A stretch of 64,000 bases of DNA from a bacterium (lineage in GTDB: Bacteria; Krumholzibacteriota; Krumholzibacteriia; JACNKJ01). The notes below the pieces were generated by a model that ran no database searches, was not told where the DNA came from, and worked only from the letters and a program-made list of their open reading frames with translations. Shown here piece after piece: positions 35,547 to 43,725 of the stretch (position 1 is the stretch's first letter; each line of letters opens with the position of its first letter). The DNA is taken from the NCBI GenBank assembly GCA_024231955.1, contig JAAEPZ010000591.1:1-64000 (forward strand), given 5' to 3'. The translations under genes were made by a program, and so were the position numbers.

Positions 35547-36782
35547 ATGCACATGATCCAGTCAAGATTATCGCTTTGCTCCCTGCTCCTGTTGCTGCTC
35601 CTTGCCCCCCTGACGCCTGTCGATCTGCAGGCGGCGGGTAATCCGCCCCATGTCCACAACAGTGATGCCCCGGAAAACGGTTCGCGTACGCTGCATCTGA
35701 TCGAGAAATGGCGCGCGGGCCACGATGGGGATGAGATCTTCTTCGGCGTTATCGTGGATGTGCTTGAGGGACCGGATGGATCAATCTATCTCCTCGACCA
35801 GCAACTGCATCAGATTTTCGCATATTCGATCGACGGGGAATACCTGCACACCTTTGGCCGTGAGGGCGAGGGTCCGGGGGAGTTCATCCAGCCCCGCAGG
35901 ATGTTCTGGACCGGGAGGGATCAACTGGCCGTTGTCGGTCGGGCCATGGGGCATTTTCCCCGCCTGGGGGTCGATGGTGAGCCTGATGAATCCCTGGTTC
36001 TGAAGGGACCGGAGGGGGAGACCAATCGTATGGCCATGGCCTGGCGGGTGGAGGCAAGCGACGATGTCCTGGCTCTGTCCGGTGTGGAATGGAAGGTCGA
36101 GAATGGTGCACGAGTGGAGTACCACTATCTCCGCTTGCATGATATGGAGGGGTGGGAGTCCGTCAGCTTGATGTCCCGCATGCGGGAAGATTTCGACTAT
36201 GGCAACAGGAGCTACGACGAACTCAAGAACTACTTCTGCCAGTGGGCGCTGGGACCGGACGGACTGATCTACCTGGCGCCGGAGCGGGACAGATACTTTT
36301 TCGAGGTGAGGAGCGCGTCGGGGGAGCTGCAACGCACTTTCGAGCGCGATTATGTCTCCAGGCGGAGAACAAATGAGGACAAGGGGAGAATTGCCGCCGG
36401 AGCCGTCATGTCCATTGACGGCAAGGAGGTAAAGCTCAAGACCAGGATTAGCGATTTTGATCCGTGCATCCATACTCTGCAGGTCGATGATGAGGAGAGG
36501 ATCTGGGTGCAGCACGCCCGCAGCAGCCAGGATCTCCCGGATGATATCTTCACCAGTTACGACCTGTTCAGCACTGCGGGGCACTACCTGGAGGAGCTGA
36601 ACATCGTCTGTGATGCCGATCAGGAGAGGGATCGACTTCTGATGCTGGGTGAAGACCGCTTTCTGCTTCTCAAGAATCTCACAGGCGCTTATGCATCGCT
36701 GTTCGGGGGGGGCGAAGACGACGAGGAGATTGATGAGGAGATCGAGCCGTTGCAGGTGATCTATTTGGTCCCATCCGACTAG
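35547..36782 (+). CDS. Exported 6-bladed beta-propeller protein (paralogue of 9749 gene)
   Basis: A 411-residue protein starting at the ATG at 35547 with GGAGG 6 bases upstream; the frame upstream to 35400 is not coding. The signal peptide is very hydrophobic (SLCSLLLLLLLAPLTPV). The propeller bears the family phrase 'FGREGEGPGEFIQP' (103-116) and blade motifs 'VDVLEGPDGSIYLLDQQLHQ', 'WALGPDGLIYLAPERDRYFF' and 'HTLQVDDEERIWVQHARSSQ'. It ends in an acidic tail (DDEEIDEEIEP) like its paralogue's (DEDEREPEP). Function is unknown; binding at the cell surface or periplasm is inferred. It is probably a single-gene unit, with a hairpin at 36838 behind it. Confidence 0.85.
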   Translation: MHMIQSRLSLCSLLLLLLLAPLTPVDLQAAGNPPHVHNSDAPENGSRTLHLIEKWRAGHDGDEIFFGVIVDVLEGPDGSIYLLDQQLHQIFAYSIDGEYLHTFGREGEGPGEFIQPRRMFWTGRDQLAVVGRAMGHFPRLGVDGEPDESLVLKGPEGETNRMAMAWRVEASDDVLALSGVEWKVENGARVEYHYLRLHDMEGWESVSLMSRMREDFDYGNRSYDELKNYFCQWALGPDGLIYLAPERDRYFFEVRSASGELQRTFERDYVSRRRTNEDKGRIAAGAVMSIDGKEVKLKTRISDFDPCIHTLQVDDEERIWVQHARSSQDLPDDIFTSYDLFSTAGHYLEELNIVCDADQERDRLLMLGEDRFLLLKNLTGAYASLFGGGEDDEEIDEEIEPLQVIYLVPSD

Positions 36783-36837
36783 CCAACCAAAGAAACTTGT
36801 GCAAATCAAGCAGGGAAACTGTAAAAAAGGAAAAAGT

Positions 36838-36863
36838 GGTTGCCATAATGGCAACCCTGTTTT
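36838..36863 (+). terminator. Hairpin terminator
   Basis: GGTTGCC-ATAAT-GGCAACC followed by CTGTTTT, 55 bases after the propeller stop and 36 bases before the next start. Because it is a near-perfect palindrome it could alternatively be an operator for the YvlB/LiaX-like gene. Confidence 0.6.
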
Positions 36864-36898
36864 ACAATATGCGCACTTGGGGGTAAAAGGAGGCTTGA

Positions 36899-37840
36899 AT
36901 GCACGATGAGAAGAGAGAGATTTTGAACATGCTGTCCACTGGTGATATCTCGGTGGATGAGGCCATCCGCTTGATGGAGGCGCTTGAGGACGGTGAACGG
37001 AATGAGGAGCGGAAATCCGAGGGGAGGAAACAGCAGGGTGTGCATGATGCTGTTCACTCCATCAAGGAGACGCTCTCCGGTGTCGGTCCGCTGGTCGGGC
37101 GCATAGTCGGCGAAATCGGCACCGAATTCCAGAAGGATCGCAATTTCCCCGGCGAGAATGAGGCCGAGGAGCTCCCTCCGCTGGAGCATGAGGATAATCG
37201 TTTCCCGATCGAAGAGGGTGACCGTCTGTATATCCGCAACGACAAGGAGGAGGGGCCGGGCGGCGGCGATCTCCTGATCGAGAGCAGCGAGGGTGAGTTC
37301 TGCCTCTTTGATAACTCCGAGACGAAGAATTTCCGCCTGCTTCGCAGTTCGTCCGGTCCGGTGATTCGCTGGTCCGGCGGCCGCCTGAAGGTCACGGTTC
37401 CGGCGACTGTGGCCGAGCTGTTTGCCTATGCCCTGGGCGGTGATCTGGTGATTCGCGACCTGGATTGCCCCGTGCGGGCCAAATCCATGGGGGGCGACCT
37501 GCGACTGGTCCGCCTGAAGAGGAAGTTCAAGGCAAAGACTGCGGGCGGCAATATCCGCCTGGTTCTCGGTCCCGACAGTCTGGAGGAGGGGACGGCCCGC
37601 ACCATGGGCGGCAACATCCGGGTAGAGGTCCTCGAAGGTACGCCCCGGACGGAGACCGAGGCGGTGACCATGGGTGGGGCGATCCTGGTGGAGGATGAAT
37701 TCGGCGAGACCCGCAAGGGGCACAACTTCGGCAAACAGAAGGTCTCCGTGATGCTGGGTGACAATGGCTCCGGTTCGTCATTGAAGGTGAAGACGATGGG
37801 CGGTAATATCGAGATAAGGAGGGCAAGGGATGAGTCCTAA
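36899..37840 (+). CDS. YvlB/LiaX-like protein (SHOCT-like N-terminus plus DUF4097 beta-helix)
   Basis: A 313-residue cytosolic protein. The first 30 residues, 'KREILNMLSTGDISVDEAIR' then 'LMEALEDG', are the SHOCT-like helical hairpin found in YvlB/LiaX proteins. After an acidic linker, residues about 155-313 form the DUF4097 beta-helical domain with regular turns containing 'MGGDLRLV', 'AGGNIRLV', 'MGGNIRVEV', 'MGGAILVED' and 'MGGNIEIRRA'. In Firmicutes, relatives sense cell-envelope damage. AAGGAGG precedes the ATG with good spacing. The DUF2089 gene overlaps by 11 bases. It has no secretion signal, unlike many DUF4097 proteins. Confidence 0.85.
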   Translation: MHDEKREILNMLSTGDISVDEAIRLMEALEDGERNEERKSEGRKQQGVHDAVHSIKETLSGVGPLVGRIVGEIGTEFQKDRNFPGENEAEELPPLEHEDNRFPIEEGDRLYIRNDKEEGPGGGDLLIESSEGEFCLFDNSETKNFRLLRSSSGPVIRWSGGRLKVTVPATVAELFAYALGGDLVIRDLDCPVRAKSMGGDLRLVRLKRKFKAKTAGGNIRLVLGPDSLEEGTARTMGGNIRVEVLEGTPRTETEAVTMGGAILVEDEFGETRKGHNFGKQKVSVMLGDNGSGSSLKVKTMGGNIEIRRARDES

Positions 37841-38192
37841 CATCTTGCCTCCACGCTGCCCCTCATGCAGATCAAAGCTGCGTGTGGTCAAGCTGGAGTG
37901 CTCCTCCTGCGATGCGGAATTGACGGGTAACTTCGACAGCTGTTCGATCTGCTCACTGGAGGGGAAGGACCGGCATGTTTTCGATCTGTTTCTCGCTGCA
38001 CGCGGTAATCTGAAGCAGGTGCAACGGGAGCTGGGTGTCTCCTATCCGACGGCAAGGCAGCGTGTCGAAGAGATGTTCCGCAAACTCGAGGGGAAGCCGG
38101 AGCCGGAAAAACCGCGTGATATCCTGGCTCGCCTCAAGGATGGCGAGATCGATGTCGAAGAGGCGGAGCGTCTGCTGCGTGGAGAGGATTGA
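37830..38192 (+). CDS. DUF2089 zinc-ribbon/HTH regulatory protein
   Basis: A 120-residue protein. The N-terminal zinc ribbon has CxxC pairs at C10-C13 and C24-C27, with further cysteines at C38 and C41. The central segment 'FDLFLAARGNLKQVQRELGV', then 'SYPTARQRVEEMFRKL', is the DUF2089 helix-turn-helix, nearly the family consensus. The last 20 residues 'ILARLKDGEIDVEEAERLLR' repeat the SHOCT-like motif seen at the start of the preceding protein, so the two may interact through it. It overlaps that gene by 11 bases and is probably the operon's DNA-binding regulator. Confidence 0.9.
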   Translation: MSPNILPPRCPSCRSKLRVVKLECSSCDAELTGNFDSCSICSLEGKDRHVFDLFLAARGNLKQVQRELGVSYPTARQRVEEMFRKLEGKPEPEKPRDILARLKDGEIDVEEAERLLRGED

Positions 38193-38229
38193 GTCGAAGC
38201 CGTCGGGAACCGTGAACGGGGAGAGTGAC

Positions 38230-39093
38230 GTGAATCATCGCCTGCCGGACTTCAAAGCCCGGGCGCAAATTGAGCATGAGCGCCTGGGTTTCCGGGGAGC
38301 CTGTCGGCTGCTGGACGAGGCGCGACGTTGGGATCTGGCCCCGGTGCTCGAGCGGGGGGGCTCTCTCATCTTCCCCCACGTCGGGGCGGAGGTTTGCGGG
38401 CATCAGGTCGGCGCAGCGGTGAATGCCTGTCTCGATTGCGGGGCAGCCCGCGTGGTGGTTCTGGGAGTTCTTCACGCCTTGACGCCCGAACTTGATGAAG
38501 CCCGAAGGCGGGTGGCCGAGGGTGGCGATCCCGCAGCGGAGGAGCCCCGGGGGATACAGGGTCCCGGTCTGGACGGCGGCGATGACTGGCGACGGGAATT
38601 TTCGCTGGATCACTTTCTCTGGTTGTGGCGGCAGGAGACCAGACGGCGGGATATCGTCGGACCCGAACTGCTGATCCGCTACCCCTGGCTTGCTGCGGGA
38701 TGTCCCGACCTCATGCCCGGCATCGGCAAGTTGCAGGAGGAGGTCAAGGATGCGGCCATCGTCGGGACGGCCGACCCCTTCCATCATGGTGTCGCGTACG
38801 GCGACTCTTTGGCCACGGCATTGTTCCCTGAGCGGGGCGGACTCAAACTGGCGCGGTACCGGATCGAGGAGGGGATGCGGATTCTCCATTCCGGCGATTA
38901 TCGAGCCTATAACCGGCACTGCATCTCGGCGAAGAGCGACGCCCGTGACGTCGGGCAGGTACTCCGTTATCTGCGGGGACCGCTAAAGAGTCGAATTCTC
39001 GATCTGGTCGCCGATGATATGACGGGACCCTACAATGCGCCTGCGCCGACCTGGGTTGCCGGTGCGCTGTTGGAACTGCTTCCCGGGCGCTGA
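38230..39093 (+). CDS. MEMO-like family protein
   Basis: A 287-residue cytosolic protein starting at GTG 38230 (VNHRLPDF), with GGGGAG 6 bases upstream; earlier in-frame codons overlap the DUF2089 gene. 'GGSLIFPHVGAEVCGHQVGA' and 'AARVVVLGVLHALT' match the opening of the MEMO fold (normally 'PHAGY.yCG..AA.a', 'rvvllGpsH'). Later 'REFSLDHFLWLWRQE', 'AAIVGTADPFHHGVAYG' and 'CISAKSDARDVGQVLRYL' fit the family order. MEMO proteins are related to extradiol dioxygenases and bind metal; here the His pattern is H-V rather than H-A-G-Y, so activity is unclear. It is 37 bases behind the DUF2089 gene, likely in its operon. Confidence 0.68.
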   Translation: MNHRLPDFKARAQIEHERLGFRGACRLLDEARRWDLAPVLERGGSLIFPHVGAEVCGHQVGAAVNACLDCGAARVVVLGVLHALTPELDEARRRVAEGGDPAAEEPRGIQGPGLDGGDDWRREFSLDHFLWLWRQETRRRDIVGPELLIRYPWLAAGCPDLMPGIGKLQEEVKDAAIVGTADPFHHGVAYGDSLATALFPERGGLKLARYRIEEGMRILHSGDYRAYNRHCISAKSDARDVGQVLRYLRGPLKSRILDLVADDMTGPYNAPAPTWVAGALLELLPGR

Positions 39094-39205
39094 CCGAAAC
39101 CGAACCCGATCGGCAAGTGAAGATCCCTGATTGTGCGGGCTTTTATTGCGCGATCCGTCCGTCGGTGCTTTACTGTCGTGTTGATTGAGATACACGGGAG
39201 GGCAC

Positions 39206-40381
39206 ATGTCGAAATCGCTATCCATCATATCCGTTCTAACTCTTTGTCTGGGTTTGGCGCTGCCCGTTGCGGCAGGCGATGATGCGGTCGAACTCGACAC
39301 GTCCTTCTATACGCCGGCGACCGACCTGGATAACCTCCCCCTGCTTGCGGGGGACGAGATCGACAATGTGATCCTGCTGATTGGTGACGGCATGGGACTG
39401 GCCCACACCTTTCTGACTCGGGTGGTTGCGCTGGGGGCGGGCGGCAGATTGAACCTAGAGCGCATGCCCGTCACCGGAATCGTGAACACACACTCGCTCG
39501 ATGCCCTGGTCACCGACTCCGCCGCTGCGGGCACGGCCATGGCCACCGGCCACAAGACGGGGAACCGGATCGTTTCGCAGCTTCCCGACGGACAGCTGTT
39601 GACAACCATCCTGGAGCGCGCACGGGATCATGGCCTGGCGACGGGGATGGTCGTTACGTCGCGCATCACCCATGCCACGCCCGCCTGTTTCGGGGGACAC
39701 GATGATTGTCGCGACCACGAGCGGGATCTCGCCCTCCAGATTGCGCAGGCGGAGATCGATGTCCTGCTGGGAGGGGGGCGCGATTACTGGTTGCCGGTCA
39801 ATGCGGAACATAGCGCGCGGCGCGATCGCCATGATCTTGTCGCCCGGATGAACAAATCGGGCTATGCCGTCGTGTTTGATCGTGAGGAGATGAACCGGGT
39901 GCGGACCGGACGCCTGTTCGGACTTTTTCGGTACTGTCACCTCGACAGCCGCGACACCGTCAACGATCCGACGCTGGCCGAGATGACCGCCAAGACGCTG
40001 GAGCTGCTCGATCAGGATGTTGACGGCTTCTTCCTGATGGTGGAGGGGAGTCAGATCGACTGGTACGGGCATGACAATGATGCGGCGGGGATCGTCTACG
40101 AGACTCTCTGCTTCGATCTGGCCGTTGCCGAGGCGCTCCGCTTTGCCCGCGCCGACGGTCGGACGCTGGTTCTGGTCACCGCGGATCATGAGACCGGCGG
40201 TTTGACCGTGCCCAAAGGTCAACTGGATGGCGGCGGGGTGAAGCCGCACTTCGGCACCACCCACCACACCGGTTCCCCCGTACCGATATACGCCTTTGGT
40301 CCCGGAGCGCTGCGCTTCACCGGTGTGCTGGACAACACCGAGGTGCATGATCACATGCTGCAGCTCCTGCGGCTCGAATAA
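39206..40381 (+). CDS. Alkaline phosphatase (exported)
   Basis: A 391-residue periplasmic enzyme starting at the ATG at 39206, preceded by GGGAGG with 5 bases of spacing. The signal peptide ends near residue 23 (VAAG). Metal and nucleophile motifs of the PhoA family are in order: D61 in 'NVILLIGDGMGLAH', D104-S105-A106 in 'LVTDSAAAGTAMATGHKTGN', T/H residues in 'SRITHATPACFGGHDDCRDH', 'FFLMVEGSQIDWYGHDND' (Glu, Asp and His ligands), 'LVTADHETGGL' and 'FGTTHHTGSPVPIYAFGP'. It hydrolyses phosphate monoesters with two Zn and one Mg. It is a single gene; no Pho-box-like repeat is obvious in the 112 bases upstream. Confidence 0.95.
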   Translation: MSKSLSIISVLTLCLGLALPVAAGDDAVELDTSFYTPATDLDNLPLLAGDEIDNVILLIGDGMGLAHTFLTRVVALGAGGRLNLERMPVTGIVNTHSLDALVTDSAAAGTAMATGHKTGNRIVSQLPDGQLLTTILERARDHGLATGMVVTSRITHATPACFGGHDDCRDHERDLALQIAQAEIDVLLGGGRDYWLPVNAEHSARRDRHDLVARMNKSGYAVVFDREEMNRVRTGRLFGLFRYCHLDSRDTVNDPTLAEMTAKTLELLDQDVDGFFLMVEGSQIDWYGHDNDAAGIVYETLCFDLAVAEALRFARADGRTLVLVTADHETGGLTVPKGQLDGGGVKPHFGTTHHTGSPVPIYAFGPGALRFTGVLDNTEVHDHMLQLLRLE

Positions 40382-41020
40382 AGAGACGCTCCAACCCGTT
40401 TTCGGAACTTCATTAGCTGATCATCAGGTTGCCATAAGGTTTCGAACCCCCCGAATCCATAGATTTCGGATGTTGTCACGGGTAGTGATTGCATATGTGA
40501 TGTGATTGCCATCCTGGTCTGCCCATCCCCCCCCGGGGTGAGCATGGTGGCATGTGTCGCGGATTGTCGGGCTGGAATTGCGATTCCGAATCTGATTACC
40601 CCGGTCGAAGGGTTGGGCAAGGGAAAATTTGCGGGGAGCGTTTATCGCTTAACGACACCATCTCGCGAATTTGATGAACTCACCACTTTGACATGGACAG
40701 CGGGATCGGGTTCCTCTGCCGGATCCGCGGCACTTTTCAGTTCGCCGCCGGAGCTCGGCTGTTCGGAACTGGACGCGTCCGTTCAAATCTGGACGCCCCG
40801 TCGATCGATACACGCCATAACCTGCCTGTTTGCACGGAGTAAAATCTGGTCCGGTCCTTGCCGTCTACCCACCTGAAGCTCACCGCCCCTGGCCGAAATC
40901 TGATCTGCTCGGACGGGGTTCGGGTGAACACTTCTTGGCAGTTTACCGATTTCCACCTAGACTCCAACTCGACCGCGTACCGAACTTCCGGACGCGGCGC
41001 AGACACAGGATGATCATTTC
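40382..41020. other. Intergenic region, no supported gene
   Basis: About 640 bases. An open frame at 40502-40876 (plus) and one at 40737-41006 (minus) lack ribosome sites and recognisable motifs. No sigma54-type GG-N10-GC promoter was found in front of the NtrC-like gene. A run of eight or nine C/G bases lies at 40528-40536. It may be a decayed gene, but nothing identifiable remains. Confidence 0.55.
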
Positions 41021-42385
41021 ATGATACTTATCGTCGATGATGACTTTTCGGTAACCGCCTCGATCGGCCTGTTGCTCAAACAGGAGGGGTACGAGGTGAT
41101 GGGGGTGGCGGGCCCCGAAGAGGCGCTGGGGATCCTCGCGAAACGTGAGATTGCCCTCGTTCTGCAGGACATGAACTTCTCGCGGAACACCAGCGGTGAG
41201 GAGGGGCTGGAGCTCCTGGCCAGGATCAAGGAGCAACACCCTGCCCTGCCCGTCATTCTGATCACCGCCTGGGGTTCGATCGACCTCGCGGTGGCCGGCA
41301 TCAAGGCGGGCGCCGTCGACTTCATCACGAAACCGTGGCATGACGATCAGGTGCTGTCGGTGGTGAAAACCGCCCTGGGCCTGGCTGTGGTGGATGATGC
41401 GGCAGAGCAGACCGGACGTGACGAACTGGACGAGCGTTTCAGCTTCAAGGGGGTTATCGGCCAGGATCCCTCTTTCCTCCGAATCCTGCGGATGGTGGGG
41501 CGGGTTGCCCGCACCGACGCCCCTGTCCTGATTACGGGCGCCAGCGGCACGGGCAAGGAGGTCGTTGCGGAGTTGCTGCACCGCAACAGCAGCCGCAGCC
41601 GCGACCCCTTTGTCTGTGTCAACCTGGGCGGGATCTCCACCCAGCTGTTCGACAGCGAGATGTTCGGCCACGTCAAGGGGGCGTTCACCGATGCGCGACA
41701 GGATCGTCAGGGACGCTTCGCCAAAGCGGAGGGGGGGACCATCTTCCTCGACGAGATCGGTGATCTCGACCTCTCCTGTCAGGTGAAATTGCTGCGTGTG
41801 CTGCAGGAGCGGACATACGAGGCGCTGGGATCCAGCCGGTCGCTTACGCTGAACGCACGGGTCATCTCCGCAACCAATCGGGAGCTGGAGGAGGCGGTGG
41901 GCGAGGGGCTCTTTAGGGAGGATCTGCTCTACCGACTCAATCTTATCGTCCTCCGTCTGCCGACCCTGGCCGAGCGCCGGAGCGATATCGGTCCGCTGGC
42001 CGAGCATTTTCTGGAAGAGGCCGGGCATGTCTACAACCGCCCCAATGTTCATCTGGCCCCCTCGGGGCTGAAATGGCTGGAGGGGCGCGAATGGCCGGGG
42101 AATATCCGGCAGTTGCGCCACCTGCTGGTGCGCAGCCTTCTGGTCATCGACAGCGATCTGCTTGGAGCGGGGGATTTCGAACAGGCCATGCTCCTCAATG
42201 CCGAGGAGCGAGCCGGCGATCCCCTGCCGGCTGTCGGCAGCATGACCATAGCCGAGATCGAACGGAGCATGATCCTGAAGTGTCTGACCTACTACAACGG
42301 CAACATCTCCCGCGTCGCGGAGGCGCTTGGCCTCAGCCGACCGGCGCTCTATCGTCGTCTCGATAAATATGGGATCAACTCGTGA
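41021..42385 (+). CDS. NtrC-type response regulator (REC-AAA+-HTH), variant GAFTGA loop
   Basis: A 454-residue sigma54-dependent activator type. Receiver 1-120 with phospho-D50 ('IALVLQDMNFSRN') and K104 in 'FITKPW'. The AAA+ domain spans about 143-370: Walker A G173-A-S-G-T-G-K-E180, Walker B 'GGTIFLDEIGDL' (D244-E245), the R-finger region 'LFREDLLYRLNLIVLRLPTL'. The loop that contacts sigma54 reads G220-A-F-T-D-A225 instead of GAFTGA. The C-terminal Fis-type HTH is 'NISRVAEALGLSRPALYRRL'. Its TGA stop overlaps the GTG start of the kinase gene (GTGA), so they are a coupled two-component pair. Confidence 0.94.
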   Translation: MILIVDDDFSVTASIGLLLKQEGYEVMGVAGPEEALGILAKREIALVLQDMNFSRNTSGEEGLELLARIKEQHPALPVILITAWGSIDLAVAGIKAGAVDFITKPWHDDQVLSVVKTALGLAVVDDAAEQTGRDELDERFSFKGVIGQDPSFLRILRMVGRVARTDAPVLITGASGTGKEVVAELLHRNSSRSRDPFVCVNLGGISTQLFDSEMFGHVKGAFTDARQDRQGRFAKAEGGTIFLDEIGDLDLSCQVKLLRVLQERTYEALGSSRSLTLNARVISATNRELEEAVGEGLFREDLLYRLNLIVLRLPTLAERRSDIGPLAEHFLEEAGHVYNRPNVHLAPSGLKWLEGREWPGNIRQLRHLLVRSLLVIDSDLLGAGDFEQAMLLNAEERAGDPLPAVGSMTIAEIERSMILKCLTYYNGNISRVAEALGLSRPALYRRLDKYGINS

Positions 42386-43695
42386 GAGCCTACAAGCACT
42401 TCGTCGTCTACCTGATCGGAGTCCATCTGATCTTCGCTGTTACCATTGCCGCGCTTCTTTGGGATCAGCGTCTCTGGTTGCCGGTCGTGGAGCTCTGCAG
42501 CGTGTTCTCTCTGCTCATCGCTCTACGGATCGTCCGCAGGGTTTCGGAGCCCTCCCGGCTGATCGAATCGGGCGTGGAGCTGATCAGGGGGGGGGATTTC
42601 ACAACCCGGTTCGAGCCGCAGGGGAAACCGGGGCTGGACGACCTGATCGGCGTCTACAATCAGATGGTGAACACCCTCCACGAGGAGCGGGTGCGCAACG
42701 AGGAGCAGGATTCGTTTCTGCGGAGGATCATGGGGGTATCTCCTCAGGGGATAATCACGCTCGATTTCGACGGCCGTGTTACGGAGATCAATCCCAGTGC
42801 CGAGACGCTGCTCGGAGTTCCCGCCTCCGAAGTGCGGGGCAGGCAATTGAGTGATCTTGACAATGTGCTGGCCCTGGAGCTGGCGGAGTTGGGGCCGGAG
42901 GAGACCAGCGTTCTGAACTGGAAGAGCGGTCGGATGTATCGCTGTCAGAAGGGGAGTTTCTTCGACAGCGGTTTCCCGCGTGCTTTCTATCAGGTCCAGG
43001 AGTTGACCGAGGAGCTGCGGCGCAGTGAGAAATCGGCTTACGACAAACTCATCCGGATGATGGCTCATGAGGTCAACAACACGACGGGATCCGTGAACTC
43101 ACTGCTCAGGAGTTGCCTCAACTACCGAAGGCAGATTGCCGATACGGAGCGGGACGATTTCGTTCAGGCCCTTGAGGTGGCGATCCGCCGCAGTGAGAAT
43201 ATGAACCGATTCATGAAGCGATTCGCAGATGTGGTGAGGATACCCGCGCCCACGCGGCAATCCACCGATATGGGGGTGTTGATCGAGAGCATCCTGCAGT
43301 TGGTGAAAGCAGAAGCGGATCGTCGCAACATCGCGATTCGCAGTGAGATCTACGTAGGTGATCCCATGCTCGATCTCGATCCGGTTTTGCTGGAGCAGGC
43401 GCTGGTGAATATCGTCCGCAATGCGCTGGAGGCCGTGGAGCAGGATGGCTCGGTGACCGTCCGTTTCCGCCGTTCCGGCAAGGACCTGATTCTGGAGGTG
43501 ATCGACACCGGAACCGGTTTGACTCCGGAAACCCGCGCCAGGCTCTTCACCCCGTTCTTCACCACCAAGAGGGATGGCCAGGGGATCGGTTTGACGATGG
43601 TGCGGGAGATCCTCGAGAATCACGGTTACTCTTATGAACTTGACGGGCCGCTTGGTGGTCCGACCTGCTTCACCATCTTCTTTGATGCACACTGA
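42382..43695 (+). CDS. Membrane sensor histidine kinase (HAMP-PAS-HisKA-HATPase)
   Basis: A 437-residue kinase starting at GTG 42382. Two transmembrane segments close together (residues 8-27 and 33-51) leave almost no periplasmic loop, so the signal is probably within the membrane or cytosol. HAMP-like linker (52-105), PAS domain (about 112-205, 'IMGVSPQGIITLDFDGRVTE'), HisKA with H229 in 'MMAHEVNNTTGSVNS', and HATPase with N-box 'QALVNIVRNALEA', G1 'VIDTGTGLTP', F 'LFTPFFTTKRDGQGIGLTMV' follow. The H-E-V-N-N box is typical of NtrY/ZraS-like kinases. It is coupled by a 4-base overlap to the NtrC-like regulator, its obvious partner. Confidence 0.94.
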   Translation: MRAYKHFVVYLIGVHLIFAVTIAALLWDQRLWLPVVELCSVFSLLIALRIVRRVSEPSRLIESGVELIRGGDFTTRFEPQGKPGLDDLIGVYNQMVNTLHEERVRNEEQDSFLRRIMGVSPQGIITLDFDGRVTEINPSAETLLGVPASEVRGRQLSDLDNVLALELAELGPEETSVLNWKSGRMYRCQKGSFFDSGFPRAFYQVQELTEELRRSEKSAYDKLIRMMAHEVNNTTGSVNSLLRSCLNYRRQIADTERDDFVQALEVAIRRSENMNRFMKRFADVVRIPAPTRQSTDMGVLIESILQLVKAEADRRNIAIRSEIYVGDPMLDLDPVLLEQALVNIVRNALEAVEQDGSVTVRFRRSGKDLILEVIDTGTGLTPETRARLFTPFFTTKRDGQGIGLTMVREILENHGYSYELDGPLGGPTCFTIFFDAH

Positions 43696-43725
43696 TGAGC
43701 ACCGCGAAAATAGGGCACAAATCCT

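Noticed and set aside
40502..40876. A 124-codon frame before the NtrC-like gene
   Set aside because: No ribosome site, no motif, poor codon use; an overlapping minus frame is equally open.
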